Source: Deinococcus sp.
Lineage (GTDB): Bacteria; Deinococcota; Deinococci; Deinococcales; Deinococcaceae
Assembly (NCBI GenBank): GCA_028287665.1
Contig: JAQBPF010000166.1
Coordinates: forward strand, 1 to 6,195
Length of the DNA stretch: 6,195 bases
Reading direction: 5' to 3'
The position numbers were made by a program, and so were the translations under genes. Below the pieces are notes generated by a model, which was given only the letters and a program-made list of their open reading frames with translations, was not told the origin of the DNA and ran no database searches. Shown here piece by piece: positions 1 to 6,195 of the stretch (the stretch's first letter is position 1; the number at the start of each line of letters is the position of its first letter).

Positions 1-96
1 GCCACTCCCTCCGGTTCACGGGTCTACCGTTCCTTCATGGGGGCGGCAGTTGTTGATGTCCTGCCGTTCATCGGCCCGTTGCCCCGCCTGGCCGCG

Positions 97-102
97 TATT
101 CT
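97..102 (+). promoter_or_regulatory. -10-like box TATTCT just before the response regulator start
   Basis: TATTCT fits the TANNNT form of a -10 element and ends six bases before the ATG at 109, so transcription would begin at or next to the A of the start codon. No Shine-Dalgarno sequence lies before this ATG. Leaderless mRNAs with this spacing are known to be common in Deinococcus. I could not find a convincing -35 hexamer at 16-18 bp, so the promoter is an inference from the box and its spacing. Confidence 0.45.
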
Positions 103-108
103 GCGCCT

Positions 109-804
109 ATGCTTGATGCAGATCCCCACGAACCCGATACCGACCTGCCCCGCGCCATCACGTTGCTGCTGGTAGATGACCATCCAGTGGTGCGCAAGGG
201 CACGCGGGAGCTGCTGGAAACTGAAGCCGATCTGCGCGTGGTGGGCGAGGCCGACAGCGGCGAAGACGCCATTGTGAAAGCCCGCGCCCTGCGGCCCGAT
301 GTGATCCTGATGGACGTGTCTATGCCCGGCATGAACGGCATCGAGGCGACCCGCGCCATCAAAGCTTTTTTGCCCGGCGTAGGCGTACTGGTGCTGACCA
401 GCTATGACGACGACGCCTACGTGTTCGCCCTCCTGGAAGCAGGCGCGGCAGGCTACCTGCTCAAAAACGCCAGCGAAGACGACCTGCTGGGCGCGGTGCG
501 GGCTGTGGCAGCGGGCGAAAGCGCCCTGCATCCCAGCGTGGCCCGCAAGGTGCTGGAGCGGTTCAGCGCCCAGACCACGCCCACGCCGCCTGAAGACGCC
601 CTCAGCCCGCGTGAGCTGGAAGTGCTGCTGGTGGCTGCCACAGGCCGCACCAACAAAGAAATCGCCCGTGATCTGGACATCAGCCCACGAACGGTGCAGG
701 TTCACCTTGCCAATATCTTCTCCAAATTGGGCGTGGGCAGCCGCACAGAGGCCGTGTTGTTTGGCATCAAGCGTGGTTGGATCGATCCCAAGCAGATCGG
801 TTAG
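109..804 (+). CDS. NarL/FixJ-family two-component response regulator
   Basis: This 231-aa protein is a DNA-binding response regulator, a cytoplasmic transcription factor switched by phosphorylation from a partner histidine kinase. The receiver domain covers about residues 16-135. It shows the acidic pair D23-D24 in LLLVDDHP, the phospho-acceptor D69 in ILMDVSMPG, the switch Thr T97 in [10 protein letters not shown] and the conserved Lys K119 in GYLLKNAS. A LuxR-type helix-turn-helix covers about 165-226, opening with LSPRELEVL, with recognition helix [18 protein letters not shown]. The length suits the family. The frame is open to the window edge and an earlier in-frame ATG exists at 37. I chose 109 because the added 24 residues match no part of the receiver fold and a TATTCT box sits six bases upstream of 109. 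The partner kinase is not in the window, so the signal and target genes are unknown. Confidence 0.93.
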   Translation: MLDADPHEPDTDLPRAITLLLVDDHPVVRKGTRELLETEADLRVVGEADSGEDAIVKARALRPDVILMDVSMPGMNGIEATRAIKAFLPGVGVLVLTSYDDDAYVFALLEAGAAGYLLKNASEDDLLGAVRAVAAGESALHPSVARKVLERFSAQTTPTPPEDALSPRELEVLLVAATGRTNKEIARDLDISPRTVQVHLANIFSKLGVGSRTEAVLFGIKRGWIDPKQIG

Positions 805-839
805 TCGGCAGATCGGCGAGTTGGCAGATCTGCGGGCGG
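792..839 (+). repeat. three imperfect 16-bp tandem repeats across the response regulator stop codon
   Basis: Three consecutive 16-bp units start with GCAGATC: 792-807, 808-823 and 824-839. The first two share GCAGATCGG and end TAGTCG and GAGTTG; the third diverges after GCAGATC. The first unit contains the last codons and the TAG stop (802-804) of the response regulator, and the other two lie in the 3' flank. The array runs directly into the downstream hairpin. It may come from replication slippage or belong to a dispersed small repeat family. Confidence 0.6.
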
Positions 840-894
840 GGAGAAGTGGAGAGGCGGAGGACGGTTTTCGCCTCCTTCTCCCCCTCAGTCTTTT
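838..894 (+). terminator. two-part hairpin between convergent genes, probable terminator
   Basis: GGGGAGAA (838-845) pairs perfectly with TTCTCCCC (876-883). Directly inside the right arm, GGAGG-A-CG (856-863) pairs with CGCCTCC (869-875) around a GTTTT loop, leaving 846-855 as a one-sided bulge. TTTT follows at 891-894, seven bases after the stem. It lies between the ends of two convergent genes, where a terminator is expected. The T tract is short and displaced, and the minus-strand side has none, so it should act mainly on the plus-strand transcript. Confidence 0.5.
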
Positions 895-2149
895 AACGTC
901 CAGCCGCAGCCCTGCCGACTTCCTCAGCCACAACCGGTAAGGCTCCTGCGGGTCCGATGCGCGTCAGGCCGGCCAGTGCGGCGCGGGCACGCCGGGGGCC
1001 GTCCTGTTGGAGGGCACGCACTTCGGCGGCCAAAGCGTCTGGATGGGCCTCGACCACGCTGAGGGCCTGGCCCAGCAGGCGCCCCTGACGCCGCGCAAAG
1101 CCAGCTGTGAACTGCGGGCCAGCCACGGTGGCACAGGCCACCACGGGTTTGCCCAGCCCCGCCAGTTGCTCGTTGGCGGTGCCCGCCGTGCCGATGGCCA
1201 GGTCTGCCGCCTGGGCAATGGCCCCAAAGGCACCGCGCAACACCGGCACACGGACGCCGCCGCCCACCGCATAGGCTTCGGTGTCATCGGCCACTTCCAA
1301 TGTCCAGCCTGTGGGCAGGGTCAGGGTGTCCCAGGCGTGGGGCCAGGCGACCAATGCGGCCATTTCGGGCAGGCGGGCGGCGGCCAACAGCATCAGCGGC
1401 AGGCTTTCGCGGTGGTCGCCCCGTGAACCGGGAATGAGCGCCAGCACAGGCTGGCCCCGCGTCCAGTGGTTCAGGTCGCGTTCGGGTTCGGGCAGCACAT
1501 CCATGGCAAAGCTGCCTGCCCAGCGTGCGGCCACCCCCCGCGCCGCGTAATACTCGGCGGTCGGAGCGTCGCGCACATATACGGCCCGTGCTCCAGCCGC
1601 CAGCCTCAGTTCGTAGGGCATGGGCAGGTTGGCCCCCAGCGCATTCAGTTCGCCCAGGGCGCCGCGCACGCCCAGGCCTTCCAGGTATTGGGCACTCAGC
1701 AGCGGTTGTACATGCACCAGGGGAATGCGGGCTTGCCGCGCCGCCAGAGTGCCCACCATCAGGGCGTAGGCGTCGCCGACCACCACCACCGCGCCCGCGC
1801 CACGCGCCCCCCGAACGGCGTCCTGCCATTGCCCCAGCGATTCGCCCACCAGGCCTGCCGCCAGGTCTCCTTTCAGATTCTCCAGGCTGCCAAAAGGAAA
1901 GCCGCCGCTGGGCAGGCGCAGCACCCGGCCCACCTGCACGGCACCCGGCACCCGGCTGTAGGCACGGCCTTCTCCGACCAGCGGCGAGTAGCGCACGGGC
2001 GCACTGAGCAACGAGGCCAACCGCGCTCCGATCAGGTCTTCTGCCGTGCCGTTGGAAATCAGCAGGACTGGCCGCCGGGAAGAGGAGAGGGCCGCAGGAG
2101 GAGCAGGGGCAAAAGAAGCAGGGTTGGTGGGCAGGCCAGCAGGGGTCAC
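893..2149 (-). CDS. lipid-A-disaccharide synthase-related GT-B glycosyltransferase
   Basis: This 418-aa protein resembles LpxB/MurG-type GT-B glycosyltransferases and probably moves a sugar from a nucleotide-sugar donor to a lipid or polyprenyl acceptor at the inner face of the membrane. Residues 1-26 are a Pro/Ala/Ser-rich, probably unconserved lead. The first Rossmann half opens with [19 protein letters not shown] (27-45). The second half has [19 protein letters not shown] (236-254) and the donor-site motif [20 protein letters not shown] (318-337). The pattern matches the family I know as lipid-A-disaccharide synthase-related (TIGR03492), found in cyanobacteria and Deinococcus. If the host is Deinococcus, which makes no lipid A, LpxB itself is the wrong name and the product is probably another glycolipid; substrate unknown. 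The start is GTG, chosen because the frame opens just upstream (TGA at 2177-2179) and a TATCCT box lies seven bases before it. It converges on the response regulator gene. Confidence 0.85.
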   Translation of the reverse strand: MTPAGLPTNPASFAPAPPAALSSSRRPVLLISNGTAEDLIGARLASLLSAPVRYSPLVGEGRAYSRVPGAVQVGRVLRLPSGGFPFGSLENLKGDLAAGLVGESLGQWQDAVRGARGAGAVVVVGDAYALMVGTLAARQARIPLVHVQPLLSAQYLEGLGVRGALGELNALGANLPMPYELRLAAGARAVYVRDAPTAEYYAARGVAARWAGSFAMDVLPEPERDLNHWTRGQPVLALIPGSRGDHRESLPLMLLAAARLPEMAALVAWPHAWDTLTLPTGWTLEVADDTEAYAVGGGVRVPVLRGAFGAIAQAADLAIGTAGTANEQLAGLGKPVVACATVAGPQFTAGFARRQGRLLGQALSVVEAHPDALAAEVRALQQDGPRRARAALAGLTRIGPAGALPVVAEEVGRAAAGR

Positions 2150-2156
2150 GCCGCGC

Positions 2157-2162
2157 AGGATA
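2157..2162 (-). promoter_or_regulatory. -10-like box TATCCT before the glycosyltransferase GTG
   Basis: Read on the minus strand, TATCCT is a TANNNT -10-like element followed by seven bases and then the GTG start at 2149. There is no Shine-Dalgarno sequence in the gap. This repeats the arrangement before the response regulator gene and suggests a leaderless transcript. No good -35 match was found at the usual distance. The rest of the divergent intergenic region (2163-2300) shows no other clear signal, and I see neither a -10 box nor an RBS for the plus-strand gene at 2301. Confidence 0.4.
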
Positions 2163-2300
2163 CCTGGGTACGGCGTTCAGGCTTCTGACCAGGGGCGGCG
2201 GCGGTGGGCTTGGCCTTCATTCTGGGTCGATCAGGCCGTCGGCACAGGCCAAACATGGTAGGAATACGGCCAGAGATGCCTTCCTTGCCTGAGTGCTCCC

Positions 2301-2720
2301 ATGAGTGACTTTGACGCCCTACAAGCGGCCATTCGCCGCCATGCCGAGGCGCGGCAGACCGAACAGCGGGCCTGCGAGGCGTTCATCAATGCGCTGTACC
2401 ACGCCCTGAGAACGGCCAGCGGCCCCGGCCTTCCGCTGAACAACGTGACCCTGGACTTCACGCCCGACCCGGCCAATCGCCTGCGTCCGGCCCCGCCCGG
2501 TGGCTGGGTGGCGGCGTGGCTGCGCCTGGGCCTGTGCGAAGTGCTGGTGCGTGTGCGCCGCACGGAAGGAATGTTTCAGGGCGAATACGGCTCAGATGGA
2601 ACCTTCCGCCTGGAGCGCATTTCCGAAGACGACCTGATCGCGCTGGCCCGCCAACTCCTGCGCGACGTGGCGGCCACCTATGCCAGCCAGAGTCCATCCG
2701 GTGGAGGGCAACTCAACTGA
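2301..2720 (+). CDS. unrecognised 139-aa cytoplasmic protein
   Basis: I do not recognise this protein. It has no signal peptide and no membrane segment. Residues 3-39 look like a charged amphipathic helix rich in Ala, Arg, Glu and Gln. A middle section (about 45-106) alternates polar and hydrophobic residues like a small beta sheet (VTLDFTP, WVAAWLRLGL, EVLVRVRRTEG, FRLERIS). A second helix covers about 109-127 (EDDLIALARQLLRDVAATY), and the Gly/Ser-rich tail is probably disordered. This helix-sheet-helix plan suggests a small compact domain, but no catalytic motif stands out. Start: ATG at 2301, with neither a Shine-Dalgarno sequence nor a TANNNT box close upstream, so the exact start is less certain than the frame. 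The codon pattern is typical of a high-GC gene. It is divergent from the glycosyltransferase gene and 93 bp ahead of the hydrolase gene. Confidence 0.75.
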   Translation: MSDFDALQAAIRRHAEARQTEQRACEAFINALYHALRTASGPGLPLNNVTLDFTPDPANRLRPAPPGGWVAAWLRLGLCEVLVRVRRTEGMFQGEYGSDGTFRLERISEDDLIALARQLLRDVAATYASQSPSGGGQLN

Positions 2721-2764
2721 GGCTGCTGTTGGTCACTGACGGTGTAGGTGGGCAGTAACACAGA

Positions 2765-2781
2765 GTAATCTAAATTACACT
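2765..2781 (+). promoter_or_regulatory. AT-rich palindrome with -10-like boxes upstream of the hydrolase gene
   Basis: GTAAT-CTAA-ATTAC (2765-2778) is a perfect 5-bp inverted repeat in the AT-richest part of this intergenic region. Two TANNNT boxes overlap it: TAATCT (2766-2771) and TACACT (2776-2781). Starting from the second would give a leader of about 25 nt before the ATG at 2814. A promoter overlapped by a small operator would look like this, but no clear -35 is present and the repeat is short, so chance is possible. A second small palindrome, GTCA-C-TGAC, lies upstream at 2732-2740. Confidence 0.3.
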
Positions 2782-2813
2782 TTGTAGGGGGGTTCACACC
2801 AGACCATACGGTC

Positions 2814-3827
2814 ATGAAATCTACTCCCAAGCTTCTGATTGCGGCCCTCTCCATCGGTTTGGCAGGCTGGAGTCTCGCGCAGACCACAGACCCGGTCACG
2901 CCCGAACTTCAAATCCACACCACGGTGGCTGTGACGCCTGATATCGGTGTGCCCACGGTGACCTCGCTGCGGCCTGCGCTTGGCGGAACACGTTTCAGCT
3001 TCACTCTGGCCGACTTCGGTGCAGTGAATGTGTACGCCGATACACGCGGCGCGGGTCGGCCCCTGATCCTGACACATTCGGTCAATGCTGCTGCCAGCGC
3101 CTATGAAATGAAGCCTGTCTGGGACGCCTATGCAGGAACGCGCCCCGTGTACGCTCTCGAATGGCCCGGTTTTGGCAGCAGCGCACGCCCTGACGTGGCC
3201 TATACCCGTGACCTGATGACCCGCGCCCTGCTCTCACTGGTGGCCCAAATCGGCACCGATGCCGACGTGGTGTCGATGAGCCTGGGCAGTGAGTTTGCAG
3301 CCCGCGCCGCTCTCCAGGAGCCCCGAATTCGCAGCCTGGCTCTGTTGAGTCCCAGTGGCCTGGGCACACCACGTGGCGGTACCCAGCAGGCCAATGCCGA
3401 TGATGGGGGCCAGCGCCTCTACGGAACCCTGAAGACCTTTGGAACGCCTCTGTACGCGGTGCTGCGGACCCGCCCAGTCATCAAGCTGTTCCTCAATCCT
3501 TCGTTCCGGGGGCCTGTCGATGTGGGCCTGATCGACTACGCCGGAGACACCAGCCGCCAAGCAGGGGCCAAATATGCTCCCCTGTACTTCATCAGCGGCC
3601 AGCTCTTTACGCCGGACGCCTACACTGCGCTGTACAGCAAACTGACCATTCCGACCCTGGTGATGTACGACCAGGACGCCTTCGTCAACTTTGCTCGCCT
3701 GCCCGAATTTTCGGCCCTGCCCGGCAAAACAGCAGTCAGAATTCCAGACACCGACGGCCTGCCGCACTTCGAGAAAATGCTGGACGTGAAAGTGGCCCTC
3801 GACGCCTTTTGGCGGGCCAATCCCTGA
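2814..3827 (+). CDS. exported alpha/beta-hydrolase-fold protein
   Basis: This 337-aa protein starts with a signal peptide: Lys at 2 and 6, hydrophobic core 7-19, and likely signal peptidase I cleavage after SLA (20-22), so it should act outside the cytoplasmic membrane. An alpha/beta-hydrolase domain follows from about residue 60. [11 protein letters not shown] (84-94) occupies the oxyanion-loop position, usually HG but here [11 protein letters not shown] (115-123) is the typical strand and turn after it. SMSLG (154-158) is the nucleophile elbow with S156. MYDQD (284-288) should supply the acid and LPHFEKML (316-323) the His, H318. The whole triad is therefore present, although the first Gly of GxSxG is Ser. 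The substrate (ester, lipid or other) cannot be read from the sequence. There is no good Shine-Dalgarno near the ATG: a G-run (2787-2792) is about 20 bases away. The ATG is supported by the complete signal peptide. The 86-aa gene starts 33 bp downstream. Confidence 0.85.
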   Translation: MKSTPKLLIAALSIGLAGWSLAQTTDPVTPELQIHTTVAVTPDIGVPTVTSLRPALGGTRFSFTLADFGAVNVYADTRGAGRPLILTHSVNAAASAYEMKPVWDAYAGTRPVYALEWPGFGSSARPDVAYTRDLMTRALLSLVAQIGTDADVVSMSLGSEFAARAALQEPRIRSLALLSPSGLGTPRGGTQQANADDGGQRLYGTLKTFGTPLYAVLRTRPVIKLFLNPSFRGPVDVGLIDYAGDTSRQAGAKYAPLYFISGQLFTPDAYTALYSKLTIPTLVMYDQDAFVNFARLPEFSALPGKTAVRIPDTDGLPHFEKMLDVKVALDAFWRANP

Positions 3828-3860
3828 CGCCTCCCCACCGCTTCTGTGCCACTCTGCGGT

Positions 3861-4121
3861 ATGTCTCTTCCTCCTCTGACTGCTCCGCAGGTGGCCATTC
3901 TTCAGGCGCTGAAGGGAGGGGCGCTGGGCTATTTCAGAGATGACGTCTGTGTCCTGATGTTTATGCGCTTTGCCGAACAAGACATTGATGCGGGCGACGT
4001 TCTGGTTTTAGAGCAGGCGGGCTTGTTGGTGGGCGGCAGTATGTTTGAAATCAGCGATGCCGGGGTGGTCGCCCTGGCTGAATGGAACGCTAACGCTGCC
4101 GCCGCCCAGACGCCGCTTTAG
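3861..4121 (+). CDS. unrecognised 86-aa protein, possible winged-helix fold
   Basis: I do not recognise this small protein by name. It has no signal peptide or membrane segment. The order LTAPQVAILQALKGG (6-20), DVLVLEQAGLLVGGSMFEIS (46-65) and DAGVVALAEWN (66-76) resembles the helix, recognition helix, wing and helix of small winged-helix proteins, in which a phrase like ISDAGVVAL follows the wing. It lacks an obvious basic DNA-contact surface, so this fold is only a suggestion. The C-terminal tail is Ala/Asn-rich. The start is uncertain: ATG at 3861 gives 86 aa and GTG at 3846 would add five residues; neither has an RBS. I prefer the ATG because nothing supports the GTG. It lies 33 bp after the hydrolase gene with no terminator between them, so co-transcription is likely. 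Confidence 0.7.
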   Translation: MSLPPLTAPQVAILQALKGGALGYFRDDVCVLMFMRFAEQDIDAGDVLVLEQAGLLVGGSMFEISDAGVVALAEWNANAAAAQTPL

Positions 4122-4161
4122 CTCAGGCGTCTTGGCCGCAAGTGGCGTAAGACCAAACAAA

Positions 4162-4178
4162 CCCCCCGAATTGGGGGG
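4162..4178 (-). terminator. C6/G6 hairpin, minus-strand intrinsic terminator
   Basis: CCCCCC (4162-4167), GAATT loop (4168-4172) and GGGGGG (4173-4178) form a perfect six-pair G/C stem. Read on the minus strand the stem is followed by TTTGTTTGG, a usable T-rich tract, while the plus-strand side continues with CATCTGTTG and has none. It is therefore best assigned to minus-strand transcription, 86 bp past the stop codon of the 40-aa membrane protein gene. It may also partly stop transcripts from the plus-strand gene ending at 4121. Confidence 0.7.
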
Positions 4179-4264
4179 CATCTGTTGTGTACTGTCAAAC
4201 TTTTGTTTCTCGCAGGCTGCGCCGATCTCTTGGATCCAGGGCAACGGCCTGAACCTCCCGAAGT

Positions 4265-4387
4265 TTAGATGGCTTCGGCTTCCAGCTCCCGGCGGCTGAT
4301 GCGGCTGCTCATGGCCGAGCAGACGACCAGCAGGGCGAAGACAGGCACAACGAACACGGCGTAGAGAACTTTGAGAACGTAGCGCAT
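4265..4387 (-). CDS. 40-aa single-pass membrane protein (small ORF)
   Basis: This is a complete 40-codon ORF, ATG at 4387 and TAA at 4265-4267, preceded by AGGAG five bases before the start, the best ribosome binding site in the window. The protein has a short basic N-terminus (MRYVLK), one strongly hydrophobic segment of about 20 residues (roughly 4-25, with LYAVFVVPVFALLVVC at 8-23) and a charged tail, SRISRRELEAEAI (28-40). That is the layout of a single-pass membrane miniprotein. C23 sits in LVVC, which is not a proper lipobox because the residue before Cys is Val. It is likely a monocistronic unit: leuS upstream is closed by its own terminator, a promoter-like patch and leader precede this ORF, and a hairpin terminator follows. 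I do not recognise the family and assign no function. The main doubt is conservation, since an ORF this short can arise by chance, but RBS, composition and flanking signals agree. Confidence 0.72.
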   Translation of the reverse strand: MRYVLKVLYAVFVVPVFALLVVCSAMSSRISRRELEAEAI

Positions 4388-4392
4388 GACAA

Positions 4393-4397
4393 CTCCT
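4393..4397 (-). promoter_or_regulatory. Shine-Dalgarno AGGAG of the 40-aa ORF
   Basis: On the minus strand, AGGAG is followed by five bases (TTGTC) and then ATG at 4387. It is the only clear ribosome binding site at a gene start here and the main reason to accept this small ORF. Confidence 0.75.
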
Positions 4398-4442
4398 GTT
4401 TACCTTGGGGATGATGAAAGGGTGAGAGCGGGCTGGAGAGTG

Positions 4443-4495
4443 AACAGAGAGGTCGGAGCGCTTTGCAGCGAGCTCTTTCGGCGGCTTGCTCTGTT
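4443..4495 (-). promoter_or_regulatory. structured leader of the 40-aa ORF
   Basis: In the minus-strand leader, AACAGAG (4495-4489) can pair with CTCTGTT (4449-4443) as a 7-bp outer stem. Inside it GAGC-TC-GCT (4475-4467) pairs with AGC-GCTC (4462-4456) around a four-base loop, with a two-base bulge. With a start near the promoter-like patch the leader would be over 100 nt, long for a 40-codon gene. It ends about 45 bases before the RBS. I recognise no known riboswitch or RNA thermometer, and the pairing may be incidental. Confidence 0.3.
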
Positions 4496-4507
4496 TCTCT
4501 TGAACTG

Positions 4508-4536
4508 GACCTAGCATAAGAATTAAGACCTGACAA
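4508..4536 (-). promoter_or_regulatory. possible promoter for the 40-aa ORF
   Basis: This patch is clearly more AT-rich than its surroundings. On the minus strand TTGTCA (4536-4531) is one base from the TTGACA -35 consensus. Seventeen bases further is TAGGTC (4513-4508), preceded by TG as in an extended -10 but otherwise a poor hexamer. An alternative -10, TATGCT (4518-4513), fits TANNNT but lacks a good -35. A promoter somewhere here is reasonable because leuS transcription should stop at the upstream terminator; the exact boxes are not settled. Confidence 0.35.
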
Positions 4537-4617
4537 AGCTCTTACGCTGACGAAACCCAATAGGGTCTGTGCGCGAGAGTGCGGGGGCCTGGATGTGCCG
4601 CCTGTGGTGGAGCGAGA

Positions 4618-4658
4618 ACAAAAAGTCCCACGTGTGGCCTGGGGCCGAACACGTGGGA
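4618..4658 (-). terminator. intrinsic terminator of leuS
   Basis: Arms TCCCACGTGT (4626-4635) and ACACGTGGGA (4649-4658) are perfect 10-bp complements. An inner GGCC/GGCC stem (4636-4639 with 4643-4646) closes a three-base loop. On the minus strand the hairpin is followed by CTTTTTGTT (TTTTT at 4624-4620), a classic Rho-independent design. It lies 29 bp after the leuS stop codon. The plus-strand side lacks a T tract, so it acts on leuS transcripts. Confidence 0.88.
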
Positions 4659-4686
4659 AGAAGAGGAGAGGGGTCAGGGCGAGAGT

Positions 4687-6195
<1,509 letters not shown>

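Noticed and set aside
1..53. Plus-strand frame ending TGA at 51-53 as the tail of an upstream kinase gene
   Set aside because: Only 17 residues are visible and they show no kinase C-terminal motif; it cannot be supported from the window.
37..108. Earlier in-frame start for the response regulator
   Set aside because: The extra 24 residues do not belong to the receiver fold, and the -10-like box favours 109.
16..933. 305-aa minus-strand ORF opposite the response regulator
   Set aside because: It is antisense to a clear NarL-type gene; its Gln/His/Gly-rich composition is typical of a reverse-frame shadow in high-GC DNA.
893..2149. Naming this gene lpxB
   Set aside because: The resemblance is at superfamily level, and a lipid A role would be wrong for the likely host.
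1466..2188. 240-aa plus-strand ORF opposite the glycosyltransferase
   Set aside because: It shows no family motif, has a Gln/His/Arg-rich shadow composition and lies over a well-supported gene.
3234..3980. 248-aa minus-strand ORF opposite the hydrolase and the small downstream gene
   Set aside because: It crosses two plus-strand genes, has no motif or RBS and reads as an antisense shadow.
4386..4514. 42-codon plus-strand ORF starting with ATGACAACTCCT
   Set aside because: It has no RBS or -10 box and lies wholly antisense to the small gene's leader.
4008..4517. 169-aa minus-strand ORF over the leader and small-gene region
   Set aside because: Its first 40 codons look mildly protein-like, but it lacks an RBS, overlaps the AGGAG-led 40-aa ORF in another frame, runs through the C6/G6 terminator and ends antisense to the 86-aa gene.
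4626..4658. CACGTG palindromes as a protein-binding site
   Set aside because: They are fully explained as the two arms of the leuS terminator, which is followed by a T run on the minus strand.

Overview
The window looks like an ordinary chromosomal stretch of a high-GC bacterium, most probably a Deinococcus. Four things suggest this: the base composition; a lipid-A-disaccharide-synthase-like glycosyltransferase of the kind I associate with cyanobacteria and Deinococcus; a C-terminal LeuRS segment of bacterial type; and two genes with a TANNNT -10-like box 6-7 bases before the start codon and no Shine-Dalgarno sequence. The last is the arrangement reported for the many leaderless mRNAs of Deinococcus. 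The genus is an inference. I see no mobile element, CRISPR array, rRNA or tRNA.

Layout, left to right. Positions 109-804 (+) encode a NarL/FixJ-type response regulator. Its last codons and 3' flank form three imperfect 16-bp tandem repeats, followed by a long two-part hairpin that probably ends transcription. Facing it, 893-2149 (-) encodes a GT-B glycosyltransferase related to LpxB. From the divergent intergenic region starting at 2150, the plus strand carries an unrecognised 139-aa protein (2301-2720), an exported alpha/beta-hydrolase-fold protein with an altered nucleophile elbow (2814-3827) and an 86-aa unrecognised protein (3861-4121). The last two are close enough to be co-transcribed.

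The stretch 4122-4686 looks empty at first but holds a complete small transcription unit on the minus strand: an AT-rich promoter-like patch (about 4508-4536), a leader able to fold, a consensus AGGAG ribosome binding site, a 40-codon ORF for a single-pass membrane protein (4265-4387) and a G/C-rich hairpin followed by a T-rich tract (4162-4178). It is insulated from the upstream gene by a strong intrinsic terminator at 4618-4658. That terminator closes leuS, whose C-terminal 502 residues fill 4687-6195 (-) and run off the window.

The genes do not form an obvious single pathway: they are a signalling regulator, an envelope-type glycosyltransferase, a secreted hydrolase, a translation enzyme and small unknowns. 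I do not see convincing evidence for a new multi-gene system. The best candidate for something undescribed is the 40-aa membrane protein and its leader.
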